DNA of 64,000 nt from Ciona savignyi (Eukaryota > Chordata > Ascidiacea > Phlebobranchia > Cionidae): the NCBI GenBank assembly GCA_000149265.1, contig CH002711.1, positions 83,565-147,564 of the forward strand, in the 5' to 3' direction. The translations under genes and the position numbers were made by a program. Positions 37,691-49,397 of the stretch are shown here, piece by piece. How positions within the stretch are numbered: the first letter of the stretch is position 1; each line of letters begins with the position of its first letter. The notes beneath the pieces are model-generated. The model made no database searches, had not been told where the DNA came from, and saw only the letters and a program-made list of their open reading frames with translations.

Positions 37691-38758
37691 GGTTCAATCT
37701 TTGTACTGAGTATTTAGCAGTTAGCGACAACCAACTACGACATATTTTGTTTGGGTGTTTTGCGGTTGCTTGAAATAATAAAAACATAAAAAAGAAAAAT
37801 AATTCTTAGCCACAATACGAAGAAAAATACAAAAAATGACTTTACTTAGAGTCAAGCGGACAACTCGGATTTACAAGAACCTATGTTAAATCTATTATAT
37901 ATTTGTGACAATATATATAGTATAATATGTTGTTGGGAATAATGATACTGTGTAAAGAATGTATGTCTAAATGGGTACAAGAAAATTGTTTGATTTAAAC
38001 TCAGGCGACGGGGAATTAGATGTGGTTATTTGTAATATAATAGAGAATAGGCCTGTACATTAACTTGGTACTTGTCACACTTGAGCAAATTTACTTACGG
38101 TCTTGTATTTGCCTCAGTATGGTTGGTTTGGTTATTCAGTGTATGTACAGACAGTCAGGGCTTCATTGTATGAACTTAGTTATACATAATACGGTACATC
38201 TCATGTAACAAGTAATATAAGTTATAAAACAGCATAATGGTACAGATATAATTAAGTGTTTACCCAACTACCCAGTGTTAGCCTATGTAGCTGGATGGAG
38301 AATATGCTGTGTAATAATCAATGCAGTTGTTTCTTTGGTGATCATGGACACCAAGAAAACATAGGAGGAATTTCCGCCCCTGGCTGTCACAATCAGAACC
38401 ACCCAGGTGAATATAGTTGTATTTATTATATTTAACAATTTTGATCTGTTTATCGACAAAATATATTGCTTGTATGGAGCACATGACGTAGATCTTATTT
38501 TCTGGGACAAGTAGCGGTAAAAACACTCATAGGTTGTCGATTTGTATTGAGCAAAATCATTATACAGTGTAGCACTTGATTTACGTAATTACTGACAGTG
38601 TGGTCCTGCATAACATCGTTGATGTGATTCATTTGTTTACTTCCCTATATTAATTGTTTTACGTTTTTGATGTATTGTATATTAAACTTTTTTTGTTATG
38701 TAATTTAAATAAATACTTGGGCAAATTTCTTTAATCAACATGTAACGTTTGCATTCAG

Positions 38759-41700
38759 CAGATACAGAGATAAACTCACAAACAGACTGCGAAGCGGAAC
38801 CTTTGGCTTTATCTCGCCTTCAGGCAACAGACCAGCAAGTACAGTCGAGTTAACATTTTATTGCGTGGTTTCACCAAAGCGATTACATTACGATAGAACA
38901 CAAAAGCATTGTACAGCGATAACAGAATGTTTTTAAGCTTCACAAAATTACGTTGGAAAGTATTTGCATATTTTGAATATATACACCGAAAAAGTGTTAT
39001 TCAACCTTTTTTTGCTTGATACTAAAGAAATGCTTTACGGACAGATAATGTAATACGGCAATAAAAGCTTTGAAAATGTGAACAACACAATCGAAAAGCG
39101 CGAATTTTTTTATTCGCTTGCAGCACTTCAATACCACAGCATTAGAGAGAAATTTTAAAATGGCATTAAATTACATGTATATAATGGAATGCCAAAAGAA
39201 CAAAACAAAATTCTGATTTGTCAAGCACAATAATAAAATAACTTTTTTTTCTGAACAGTCAAAACTAGCAGAGAAACGGTGAAAATCGCATAGGGACATT
39301 CTCAAAAATACCCGTTTTATGACGTATTTACCAATATCATATAAGAGTACTTCGCCGGCATCTACACACACACACAGTTTTGCGCCGGCGAAAAGTTGTT
39401 TGTATCTCATAAAGCTCTCTCAAGAGTGAATACTCACTATAAAGAAATAAAAACTTCTCCGCCAACTCACAATTCTGTGTGTTTAAACCCGGGGATTCAC
39501 TGCACATTAAAGAATTGGCCCATTTCCAACTTTTTTGTCCCTCCGGACTAGAAAGGAATATTCCTAATTTTGAAGAAAGTTAAAGACGTAACTAAAGCAA
39601 TCATAAGTTCATAACTATTGAAATGATGTAAGAAATAGCTGAACACTTAAAACCAACATAAATCGTTGGGTAGTATTTAAACAAATAAGCCGGTGGCTGG
39701 GAAACCACCTAAAGTTCAACCCGACTGAAACTACTGATATGTATCATTTAAACAATAAAAGGGAATTTCCAATCTGGTTGAAACTTCTCGAGGCGTTAGC
39801 TAATATAGTTTGGATATGCCATTAGTAAACCGCGCAATGGGATTTACCGACAGACCAGAAAGTATTAACGGGATGGGCATGCGGTGTTGATTACCATACG
39901 TATATAAAACAACTCAAACCAACATAAATCGATAGAGGTGTCAACTAATACCTATTAGACACGCAGCGTTAAATTTAGGTAAACCACGCCCAGGAAACTT
40001 GGGACTGAGCCGAGGAAAAACACAACAGCCGTTTTCCCGCGTTTTCGGCATTTTGTGGCTGATATTCATTGTTTTTCGATATCTTATAACTGCAGAGGAC
40101 AATCCACTTTAACTATTAAAACAAGTGAAACAAGTTTTAAATAAAAATATAAATACAAATTGAACCACAAAAGATATATTATTACCACGTGTTTCAAGCA
40201 CCCGGTCTCATCCCAGAGACGACATAAACAGATAGATAATATTAATACGAACAAATATGCCTCCGAAAATGCCTATACACTCAACCACACGCATACAAAA
40301 AATAAAAAAATAAAACTTTTTAAGCTACTGTGTATGTAATGTGTAGTGGTATATTTATTCATATTCTAACAATAATAAATTCTCCAAACTCATGCATAAT
40401 TAGTCTATTTTAACCTTTTATGTAAAAATGTTTTTTTCGAGTTAAACATTTTTGATAATATATAAGATAGGATATTCATGTTTATTACCTTGAATGGAAA
40501 AACTTAAGGAATGTTAACACACAGGTAATACACAGATTACCTTGCGGCACCATTGGCGTGTACAGGTGTTTTTTAGTGTGTTGTGTATGATTCAAACGAT
40601 TCTTATATTTATTGGAACCAATCAATCCACTTGGTTTGGGCGATGTCAGTTAAGTGCCTTGCGGAAAGACACAACAGTCAAGCAAGCGACCAGTTTCTTA
40701 TCTGTAACCCTTCGGCTGAACGGCGACGCACAAACCCACCAAGCTAAAATGTTCGCACTTTTTTCTTGTTTTATTGTGTTTTTTTATACGTAAATATGTT
40801 TTATTGTGTTTTTTATACGTAAATACTTCACTTGGAAAAGTTAGTATGTACTAAAAACTTGGAAACAATTTCTGTTTAAAAAAACAAAACGATATAGAGA
40901 TACCGAGTTGGATTAGGTAACCCACGTTCGTTTTCTGCATGACACATTCATATGTTTATATAGCGTACAGGCAAAATGGATTTTAAAAATAATGGTGGTT
41001 AACACGTGGTTCTTTCGGTATTATGTACCATAAAATCTGCTACACTTTGTTATATTAAAAGACAACATCACAATTTTCACAAATAGGTAGAGGAGTCTCA
41101 ACCAACTGTAAGAAATTCATCTGATGAAATCGGCCATACCACTGCAATTATACATCAACCAGAATCAAGTACAACCCTTCCTGGTAAGTATTTCCCAGTA
41201 GAGTGCCAATAGACGTAAGAATCGGATAATCATGTTTTATCTGCCATTTCATGTAATTTTTATTGTTCTTCCAATCGTTTTTTTATTATCAGTTAAATTG
41301 TGTTTCGTAATTGTATTTTCTATTATTTAATCACTAAGCTTGTCTACACTGAACACGCATTTTTGGCGTAAATAACCAAAAGTATGGTATGGCCCTACGG
41401 CGGGGCTTAGTAGTTTAGGTTCTTAAGTTTTTCAATAAAAAAACACTAAAATATAGATTTCTTTGTCCAGACAGATTTGAGTCACATGATTACCCAATCG
41501 ACAGCGACGATGGTATAGCTTTCAATCCCTACCCCGTACAAGAAATAGGCGGTAAGCATATATTTAGTAAACGTATTACAAAATTTCGTAATAAGTCACA
41601 TATTTCTTATACACCACGTATACCCAAGTAACAGTACATTATTATCAATTAAGACAAAGCCAGCGTTGGAGGTTAACATAAGCTTTATAATCAGTAAAAC

Positions 41701-44700
41701 ACTAAAACATTTATACTCTTTTTCAGACAGATTTCAGCCACATGTTTACCCGATGGACAGCGATAATGGTCCACCTTCCAAATCTCACCCTGTACAAGTG
41801 CTTGGTAAGCATCATATGTAGGCATATATGTTTATACACTACCCACCCAAATTATATATAATTTTGATATCAAGATGAAGCCACCGTCGAAGGGACTATA
41901 TCAGAAGATGAAACAACCGTAAAAGGTACAATACTTGGTAGACAAATGTAATTAGGAAAATGTAGAAACATTTTTATATATGTTAACATAAATAGGGGTC
42001 TTAAGCGAACTGTTGCCAGAACAAAACGGTGAGGGTCTGAACAAAAACGAGAATGCCCAGTCAAGTAAGCTGATCCTATATTCTTTGTTGGTATATTTTT
42101 GTTTTTTTAGTGGAACATTTTATATTTGACCATTTTCGGTAAACGGTCGGTTAGCTCATTTGTTCAGAAATAGTGGTCTGCAGGTAGTCGAACACTTTTG
42201 GGATTAAATCCAGTATCATAGTGGATGGCTGTGTTCAAACGCTCTTTTCAGTGGACATTGCCTAAACTTTAAAGAGTTATACTAAATCTAAATGGATGGA
42301 TTATTTATACACAACACACTGCAATAAATTGACCAAAACGGTGCAGGTAAATCTCTAAATGCATCTCCCGTGGCTCCTACAGAAGTTCGACCAAGTGAGT
42401 TTTTAAAGTCTTTTAAAATAACAAATTAAAAAATAAACATAAATAAGGATAAAAAAGACATTTTTGCACCGCATCCATATATGCGCTGTATCTACGAAAT
42501 TGTTTATGTTTACACGTATATTTTACAGGCTTCTGGCGGAATACAAGAAGAAGTTTAGAAAACCTTTTACGAAGTTAGTAAATGCCAAGCTCTTTGTCAA
42601 ATTAATGTTTTCCTAAATCTAAAAGATTACCAGACTAATATGTATACGGCATACTGCATTTTAACCGCTTGCAGTTTATAAAATTAGACTTAATACATGA
42701 CGAATTTAGAATATCACGTAACTAAATACAGTACATGTTAACAATATAGCGTAAAAGAAGTAAGTTACCAAAAAACGCAGCATGACTTGATAAATATTGT
42801 AAGTAATTGGATTTGTGAAAGTACCATGGGGATCGACGTTGTTTTATTTTAACCATGCTCTGACACAACTGTAACTTAGAAAATTGTACAATAGGCAATT
42901 AAAATAACAAATATGAAATATTAGTATATATGAGAAATCAGTTTAAGTATTGTTTTGTAAAACATAAGATGTTTTTTTATTCTAACGGCGACGTCAAAGT
43001 GTCAAAGCTTTAACACGGAAAGTTAAACAAAGTCTGCTTACAGCTACAATAACCTGGCTAAAGTGACAACAGGGATTTAATCGAGCAGTCCTACTGGTAT
43101 TTCGTAATATCTGTGCGAACAATGTACACATGTGTGGTGAATCGATGTTTTCGGGAACTAATATAATTGTTTGTGTATAATGATCACGTGTATTGTTTGT
43201 AGAACCCGTATGTGAACGACGTATATATCTAACGAGTAATTTGCGTCGTATTTACGACAACTACACCGCCCTTTGAACCTAAATACCAGTCATTATCGCA
43301 ATTAAGATGGGCGTCAAAGTTCTTCCCATCTTGCTATTTATATTGTTGCGTATACCGTACATGATGATATTGCCACCAATCACGATACTATGCGCTGCAT
43401 TCTAAGTTATAGAATGCAGCTTACAGAATAAAATACTGCCTTGCGTCTAAAGTATATATTCTGATTTTATGCTATAAGTTATCGGAGTCAGAAATCAGAC
43501 AAGCACCGACTTTACAAACTGGAAAGGACAGCCTAAAGTGACCTTTTGGTTTAGCGACGAGCGGCCAAATGCGCTTGCCCCGATAAGAAGTAATTAAAAG
43601 AAAAGTAGGGGTGCTAAATTGTTGCACCCGACGTGATATGAACACGCAACCTTACCGAAGAAAAGTTTATAACCGAAGAAGCTTCATTTCGAAGTTGTTA
43701 AAGAACTAAAAAACTCAAGAAAGAAACTTGAAGTTACCGCCTAGAACTGTTTATAGAAGAAACCGCCTGAAGTGTTTTGTCATCATCAACTGAAGTCAGC
43801 GACATATATTGTTCAAGATTAAGAACTGTCTAAATTACCCGATTGAGCCAAGACCAAGACAGGAATCTACATTAACAACCAGAAAAAGTTGTTCGCTACA
43901 GCCCAAGTGAAGATTCGCCGTGGAAATCCCGACGAACGAAGAAAGAAAAATTCTCTACGATCAGGAGTGTATTTTTATTTTATTTTTAAATTATTTTATT
44001 AACAGTTTTTAGTTTTTTTAAGTTATTGCTCCTGCCTATTTCAAATACTAATTGCTAGGTTATTGTGTGTGCTTACTATAACTGCTATACAGAGCCACGT
44101 GGTTAACTTAATCTGACTTGCGAAAACTTGTAGTCCTGGGTTGGTCTTTTGATACTTGGATACTACAATGATGCGTAATAGCGGTGTCTCAATTTACAGG
44201 TTTGAAAACAGAAAGAACAAACCGACACCATCTACAATTGAACGAACACCGTCTCAGAAAATGGTTAGTAGCGCTAACGATATTTTGCCTCATGACCCTA
44301 AGTTTCGCTTATACAGCAACCTGCCAAGTATTCAAACAGGCGCGCTTAAGTCCTACTCTTGTCTATTGTGTAGTAGTAATGTTGACGCGCCGTTTAAATT
44401 ATGTTTTTGTTGCAAATTTGGCGTAAATGGTCGTCGCCAAGTGCGAAAGACAAATATTCGTAGGCGTGAACGCGTTTCTAGATTGTGTTCTAAACGAACA
44501 TTAGAATCCGATCGAATTAGGTCTTTCTTTGTTTTTGATAAAAAGAGTGGAATACACTATTTAGTTGACGAAAATGAGGAATTTTCAACTGTGCCTCCAA
44601 TGGATAATGAAATGTCTTTATATAATCCCGCTTGTTGCGCCCTATCGTTGAACGACACTAATATTAGAGTGTCTGGTCATAAACAAGTCTCTATATCATT

Positions 44701-46417
44701 TAAGGACGTCGGTGTATTTCGTTGGAGATTTCGTATTGGTAATGTACGGCATCCCGTTCTCGGTCGGGATTTCTTACGATATTTTGGTTTTATCGCGGAC
44801 CTGCGTAATTGTCGCCTTGTCCGGTCTCCTAGGCATAATAACTTTTCTGACGTACGTTTCCAGGGTACGGACAAATTAGTTTGTGTAAATGGCATATCTG
44901 CGCCTAAATATAATGCATATTGTCGCTCTACGCTTCCCACCGTGGTTTCATGTGTTTCGAAGTCTTCTCTTTTAAATAATGGACCCGACAATTCTATTCG
45001 GTATGAAAAAGAGGGTGAGACTTACCGTCTAAGCGATTCGTTTCCGATTGTTAATCGTACCGCCAAGGTTGATACATTAGCTACGGCTGTTCTTCCCGTT
45101 TGTAATGTTTCGGTGCAACTTAAAGATAAGAATATTGTAGATCGCACTTATCACAACGTATCGCATATAGCACCACCCATACCTCAACGTGTTACGAGCG
45201 CTCCTCGAATTCCAGAACGTGTAACGATAGCCCCACCTATTCCGCGTCGAGTCACACTGTCTGTACGTAGAACCTACCGCGACGTGTAGCGTATGTTTGA
45301 ATATTGCGTCCCGTAGTTCATAAACGTTTTCTGACTCGTGTCACTGACTTATAACATGCCGTGTGTTGATTGTTTCTGATTTCCTCCCTATTTATAGATT
45401 GGTATTTCTTTCTCTACCTGTCCCACAGTGAGACTGTTCTTTACCTTGATTGTTTGTATTTCGACTTTTAAGTATCACCCGATATGTAGGCTACGCATCG
45501 GTTTGACTAACTGGTTGGCAGAAGTATAGCATTAAATGGGTCTTGTGGTTTAAGTCGTGGCGTTGCTGCTGTGATTATGAGATGGCACAACTACTGCATT
45601 TTTACACCACAATAAAATCACGCACTCACAGACATTGCACCAGATTATTATGCATAATTGTGTAGCCTGGCGTTTGATTGCCCAACCACGGTCTATTAGT
45701 TTTTTGCAGGTTCGAATTAATTCTACGTGGTGCTGTGAAAGGCGATCAAGAATTTTCCCTCAACATCGAATCTCACCACAACGAGAATAGGCATAATACT
45801 TTGTTTAAAAAAGCCTGGAAAAAGGGAGATATGTGGTGAATCGATGTTTTCGGGAACTAATATAATTGTTTGTGTATAATGATCACGTGTATTGTTTGTA
45901 GAACCCGTATGTGAACGACGTATATATCTAACGAGTAATTTGCGTCGTATTTACGACAACTACACCGCCCTTTGAACCTAAATACCAGTCATTATCGCAA
46001 TTAAGATGGGCGTCAAAGTTCTTCCCATCTTGCTATTTATATTGTTGCGTATACCGTACATGATGATATTGCCACCAATCACGATACTATGCGCTGCATT
46101 CTAAGTTATAGAATGCAGCTTACAGAATAAAATACTGCCTTGCGTCTAAAGTATATATTCTGATTTTATGCTATAAGTTATCGGAGTCAGAAATCAGACA
46201 AGCACCGACTTTACAAACTGGAAAGGACAGCCTAAAGTGACCTTTTGGTTTAGCGACGAGCGGCCAAATGCGCTTGCCCCGATAAGAAGTAATTAAAAGA
46301 AAAGTAGGGGTGCTAAACATGTGTATTGTACAATGCTGATGCTCATTGTTTCATTTAGGATTGTTCGGAAGGGGAAGAAACGATGAAGAAGATAAAACTA
46401 CTTCTTTAGATCCATGA
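38759..46417 (+). CDS. unrecognised gene of small phase-1 exons
   Basis: Proposed exons: 38759-38838 (tentative), 41087-41183, 41471-41551, 41727-41804, 41875-41925, 41996-42064, 42347-42394, 42529-42573, 46359-46417. From 41087 every intron is phase 1 and six internal exons are multiples of three (81, 78, 51, 69, 48, 45 nt). Exons at 41471 and 41727 are tandem duplicates: DRFESHDYPIDSDDG versus DRFQPHVYPMDSDNG. The product is hydrophilic, Ser/Glu/Asp-rich and low-complexity. It ends in a basic amphipathic stretch (SFWRNTRRSLENLLR then RLFGRGR) followed by an acidic tail and a stop at 46415. The 5' end, start codon and any signal peptide were not found. An LTR retrotransposon occupies the last intron. 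No family was recognised; function unknown. Confidence 0.55.
40468..40745 (-). repeat. SINE copy in intron 1 of the phase-1 gene
   Basis: Reverse copy from the tail (gataggatattcatg) to the head complement (ggcgacgcacaaacccaccaagc), moderately diverged. A short duplicated unit (ttttattgtgttttttatacgtaaat) follows at about 40771-40825 in two copies. Confidence 0.7.
43133..43618 (+). repeat. 5' LTR
   Basis: It begins TGTGGTGAATCG and ends near GGGGTGCTAAA; the last A may belong to the target duplication. It contains a perfect 11-bp hairpin (43394-43404 with 43410-43420, loop AGTTA), followed 7 bases later by AATAAA, a plausible polyadenylation signal. It does not end in the usual CA. Confidence 0.88.
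43619..43653 (+). promoter_or_regulatory. primer-binding region with extended tRNA complement
   Basis: Directly after the 5' LTR. The reverse complement of 43629-43653 matches the T-arm and adjoining stem of eukaryotic tRNA-Trp-like sequence (AAGGTTGCGTGTTCA then TATCACGTCG), with one visible difference from the form I recall. The extreme 3' part, where TGG would pair with the tRNA CCA, is imperfect (TTGTTGCACC). Confidence 0.5.
44168..45289 (+). CDS. LTR-element ORF: Gag-end/retropepsin-like protein with altered active site
   Basis: 373 aa from the ATG at 44168. Residues ~55-90 are Cys-rich and basic (CLLCSS, then LCFCCKFGVNGRRQVRK), resembling the end of gypsy-type Gag. Residues ~118-220 follow the retropepsin pattern (SFFVFDKKSGIHYLVD, then VFRWRFRIG, then HPVLGRDFLRYFGFIADL). 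Where active enzymes have D-T/S-G-A, this protein reads D-E-N-E, so protease activity is not expected. The C-terminus carries repeated IP-x-RVT units. No polymerase follows; the frame stops at 45287. Such an element would depend on enzymes supplied in trans. The frame has no stop or frameshift over 1.1 kb. Confidence 0.8.
   Translation: MMRNSGVSIYRFENRKNKPTPSTIERTPSQKMVSSANDILPHDPKFRLYSNLPSIQTGALKSYSCLLCSSNVDAPFKLCFCCKFGVNGRRQVRKTNIRRRERVSRLCSKRTLESDRIRSFFVFDKKSGIHYLVDENEEFSTVPPMDNEMSLYNPACCALSLNDTNIRVSGHKQVSISFKDVGVFRWRFRIGNVRHPVLGRDFLRYFGFIADLRNCRLVRSPRHNNFSDVRFQGTDKLVCVNGISAPKYNAYCRSTLPTVVSCVSKSSLLNNGPDNSIRYEKEGETYRLSDSFPIVNRTAKVDTLATAVLPVCNVSVQLKDKNIVDRTYHNVSHIAPPIPQRVTSAPRIPERVTIAPPIPRRVTLSVRRTYRDV
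45832..46317 (+). repeat. 3' LTR
   Basis: Same sequence as the 5' LTR at a constant offset of 2699 bp. It is preceded by the purine-rich tract at 45818-45829 (GGAAAAAGGGAGA), the usual plus-strand primer. The hairpin plus AATAAA is repeated at about 46093-46135. Confidence 0.88.
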
Positions 46418-47802
46418 GCTTGCTAAACAAAAACCCGATGATTAAATCAATCATATGCTGCAAATAATTGAAATAAGTTAACTTATACAGTTTTAATTAA
46501 CTATTTGTCTTTGGGACGATTGTTTTGCTTGCATAACATAAAGGTATATGGGACTAAAATACGATAACTGATTTCGTTTGCTGGAATAGAATATTCTACA
46601 TTTTTTACTCTTCATCCTAAAGTGTACAGTTGTTTAAAGAACTGGTACGTACCCATGAAATAAAAAATACTCAACCAAGGACTACTACAATTAAAAGATA
46701 GCATATATAGTTACCTTCATTCTCTAAGTCAAAATACGTCAAAATTGCTTATACTTCAACTTGGCACACTACTCTATCTTTTATATTTTATTGTATACTT
46801 TAAGGTCATTTCGTGTGTTAATACTTTGAGTGTTCTCGAAATACAACCTTGCCGCCTTGTGGGGGTATACGTAAGATGTATGTAGATGTTATAATGTAGC
46901 CTACCGTTACTAAGAAGAAAAACGTCAATGCCGTATTTAATTTCAAAACTGTTTTAGATTATATTTTAAACTATAATGCACACGCGACAAATAAATACAT
47001 TTAGAAAGAGTTCCAACCGCATGTTTAACACCTTTAATTTTAAAACACGTTTTTTTCTGTTCTCAGGTACAGATGGTATATTTATACACCTAGTATGCAG
47101 TTTGTTTCTGCAAGCAAAAACGGATGGGTTTTTCAGTTAAACAATTTTGTCACCCATGTTCAGTAAAAAGTACATAATCTTGTCATATTCGTGCACGTCT
47201 GAACCATATTATGTGACATTTTAAAAAGTTTTACCCAATTGTTACAGTTTAGTTTCTGCAGTCATAAACCTTATCTATTGTGCTTAGGCGACATGTGGCG
47301 TTAAAGTAAACAAGGAAAAAATCTGCCATCCCATCATTAACAGTTTTCAGGTAAATCCCAGCAAGTAACCTCTCCTCCGTTTGCCTTAACGGCTCACTCA
47401 AATATAAAAATGTTTAAATCAAAATCTTTGAGACTTGATAGTTAATTGTGGGTCCCATTTGAATTAAAAGATAACATGTTGTTTTGTTGTAAAACGCTTG
47501 CACTGTCGACCTGTCATCGTCAATGCTACAGAAAAAAACAAGTTACGTTGCAATTTATAATAAGTATATGACTATAATATTTTGTGTCATACGCGTTAAG
47601 AGAACGAAATACATGTCTGTTGCGTAACAAACAAATAAGTTATAATACAGCTGAATTGAGGACTTGTGATTACAATGTCAATTAGGTTCAATAAATCCAA
47701 ACAAGTAAAGGGTATCAGGTGACCGTTTCTTGCCTTTGACTACGGTGAAACAATAGATTTTGTACTCGCTGACTACGGAGAGTTTCGTTACATTGATAAA
47801 AT
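46418..47802. other. intergenic, one dispersed repeat
   Basis: No coding exon seen. At about 47070-47170 lies a copy of the repeat also present at about 7935-8045 (shared 'gtttgtttc.gcaagca.aaac..atgggtt' pattern). The promoter of the gene starting at 47803 should be here but shows no clear motif. Confidence 0.45.
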
Positions 47803-49039
47803 ATGGGTTGCTTTTCGAGCAAAACAAGTTCTGTTGCAAAAGTTATTGGCACACCGCCGACACGTAATAACAGAACAGATAGTGCCAAATCATCAGATAG
47901 TGGCATTGATGTAAAAGGATCGAGTTACTCGAGTGTTGGTGAATCAAAAGCTGAAATACCTTCAAAAGTAAACTCAGCCGAAAGAAAGGGCACTGAAAGC
48001 AAAGGCGAGTCAAGTAACTGTTAACTCCTATGGGTTAATTGATATTAAAATATTAAAAAAATATTTTATAGGAACTGCATTCGATATATCTTTTGAGTCC
48101 AATGATATCGTAAAGCAACGCCGACTAAAGCACCACTCGGTATGTTCGTGTCATGATTATGATTGTCAGTACAGTACAGCGCTGTTAAAAAACAAAAGTT
48201 TACACCGGGGTTTCTAATTGTACCCATTTTATTTCAGGCCCATCTCAATTCAACAATCAATAATCTAAAATTGAAACCAAATCAACTACCACCACTTAAT
48301 TCGTTAAAAACGCGAAAAGAAATTCCACCCCGGCTAAAAAGAATCACGGGGGCACAGCCAGATCCTAAAGAGGTATGTACTGTTAATTTCGTGCGCCATT
48401 CGGGTGATTGGAATAAGCATTGAAATGATAGGTTCAACGGCGACAAGAAGAAGCTGAGCGGAAGAGAGAAATTGACCGACTAGCTAAGATTGCGCTGCAG
48501 AGGAGGCGTGAGCTTCGTGCGGAGAAAGTCGCAGCAAGAGTGAGTTTCATGTGGTCGACATGACTGCTTGATAAGTGACCTACATGACGCAACATGCAGC
48601 ACGCTGTGGTTAGGTGAAAATCGATTATTTTTCAGCGCCTCCGAAACCAATGGAGCGACGAGTCGGATGTCGAAATCGACAGAGACGAAACATTCAACCA
48701 AGACGAAGGTAGGTTAATTAGACGGCGAGTGTCGTTTAAATACCCATGTTTAATTGTATAAACTAGGTCCATAACGACAAATCAATTTTGTGTCAAGATT
48801 TTAACTGGGACGACGACAGCAAAAGCGGGAGCAGTTCTAACAAGTCGAACAATGAAAATGAGTTCGAAGATTGTGATCATTTTGATCACGTACCATCCGA
48901 TACTAAGCACGAAGATAACGTGTTCGGCATTGCTTCCGAAACTTCAAGTGTGCAATCCAACTCAAACTTCTGCGACGTTCAAACCACAACTGCGCTCCGC
49001 GAACCAGAAACGGGAGAAAAACAAAATGTGCTGCAATAA
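47803..49039 (+). CDS. acylated, charged small protein (MGC N-terminus), 6 exons
   Basis: Exons: 47803-48013, 48072-48139, 48238-48372, 48432-48539, 48636-48708, 48798-49039; phases close, 278 aa. The start is MGCFSSKTSSV; Gly2 and Cys3 suggest N-myristoylation plus palmitoylation and so membrane anchoring. A Ser-rich region is followed by RTAFDISFESNDIVKQRR, a Pro/Lys-rich linker (EIPPRLKRITGAQPDP) and a highly charged helix or coiled coil (VQRRQEEAERKREIDRLAKI onward). An acidic Ser/Asn-rich tail follows (DFNWDDDSKSGSSS). The overall plan (MGC start, basic linker, charged helix, acidic tail) resembles stathmin-domain-containing protein 1, but the similarity by eye is weak, so no name is given. 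Confidence 0.72.
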
Positions 49040-49397
49040 GTTATATAGTAAGGCAACTATATACTCTTCATGAACAAGGTTTCTCTATCAGGAACGCAAA
49101 CAGCTTTAAGATCTAGGTCGACTGGTTATGACTACAAACCTATTTGACGACAAATCATATGCATTGAACAGACGAAAATCAAGTGTTTAGAGTTAGACCA
49201 TATGATTACACATGGATACTATGCTTCAAGCTATTGCACTTGCAACATAAAACATCTTGCTCCCAATTGATTTATTTCAAACGGAGAAATACAACACAAT
49301 AAAAGATAAAAAAACATTTTTCTTGTTGTTCTTGAAAACAAGCATTAATTGGCAAAACATTTTAATGGGCCAATATTTGCCATTATTTTATATTGGG

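Larger units (their letters stand above)
35127..38758. other. intergenic; SINEs and a piggyBac-type MITE
   Basis: No coding exon could be supported apart from the tentative one beginning at 38759. Holds an internally deleted SINE (35448-35556), a SINE split by a TTAA element (36655-37690) and a short GAACACAATACAGAAACCAA-type triplicated unit at about 35700-35765. The TBCE promoter should lie just above 35126; no core motif stands out. Confidence 0.5.
43133..46317 (+). mobile_element. complete non-autonomous LTR retrotransposon, Ty3/gypsy-derived
   Basis: Two direct repeats of about 485 bp (43133-43617/8 and 45832-46316/7) look identical base for base on reading. The element is flanked by the 5-bp duplication ACATG (43128-43132 and 46317-46321). 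A tRNA-complementary sequence follows the 5' LTR, and a purine tract (45818-45829) precedes the 3' LTR. The roughly 2.2-kb interior has one long ORF with a protease-like domain. No reverse transcriptase, RNase H or integrase frame is present. The insertion lies in the last intron of the phase-1-exon gene, in the same orientation. Confidence 0.88.

Noticed and set aside
38278-38526. Two overlapping minus-strand frames of about 80 aa
   Set aside because: No recognisable motif and no partner exons; composition fits chance.
44677-44991. 104-aa antisense frame in the LTR element
   Set aside because: Shadow of the retropepsin-like ORF.
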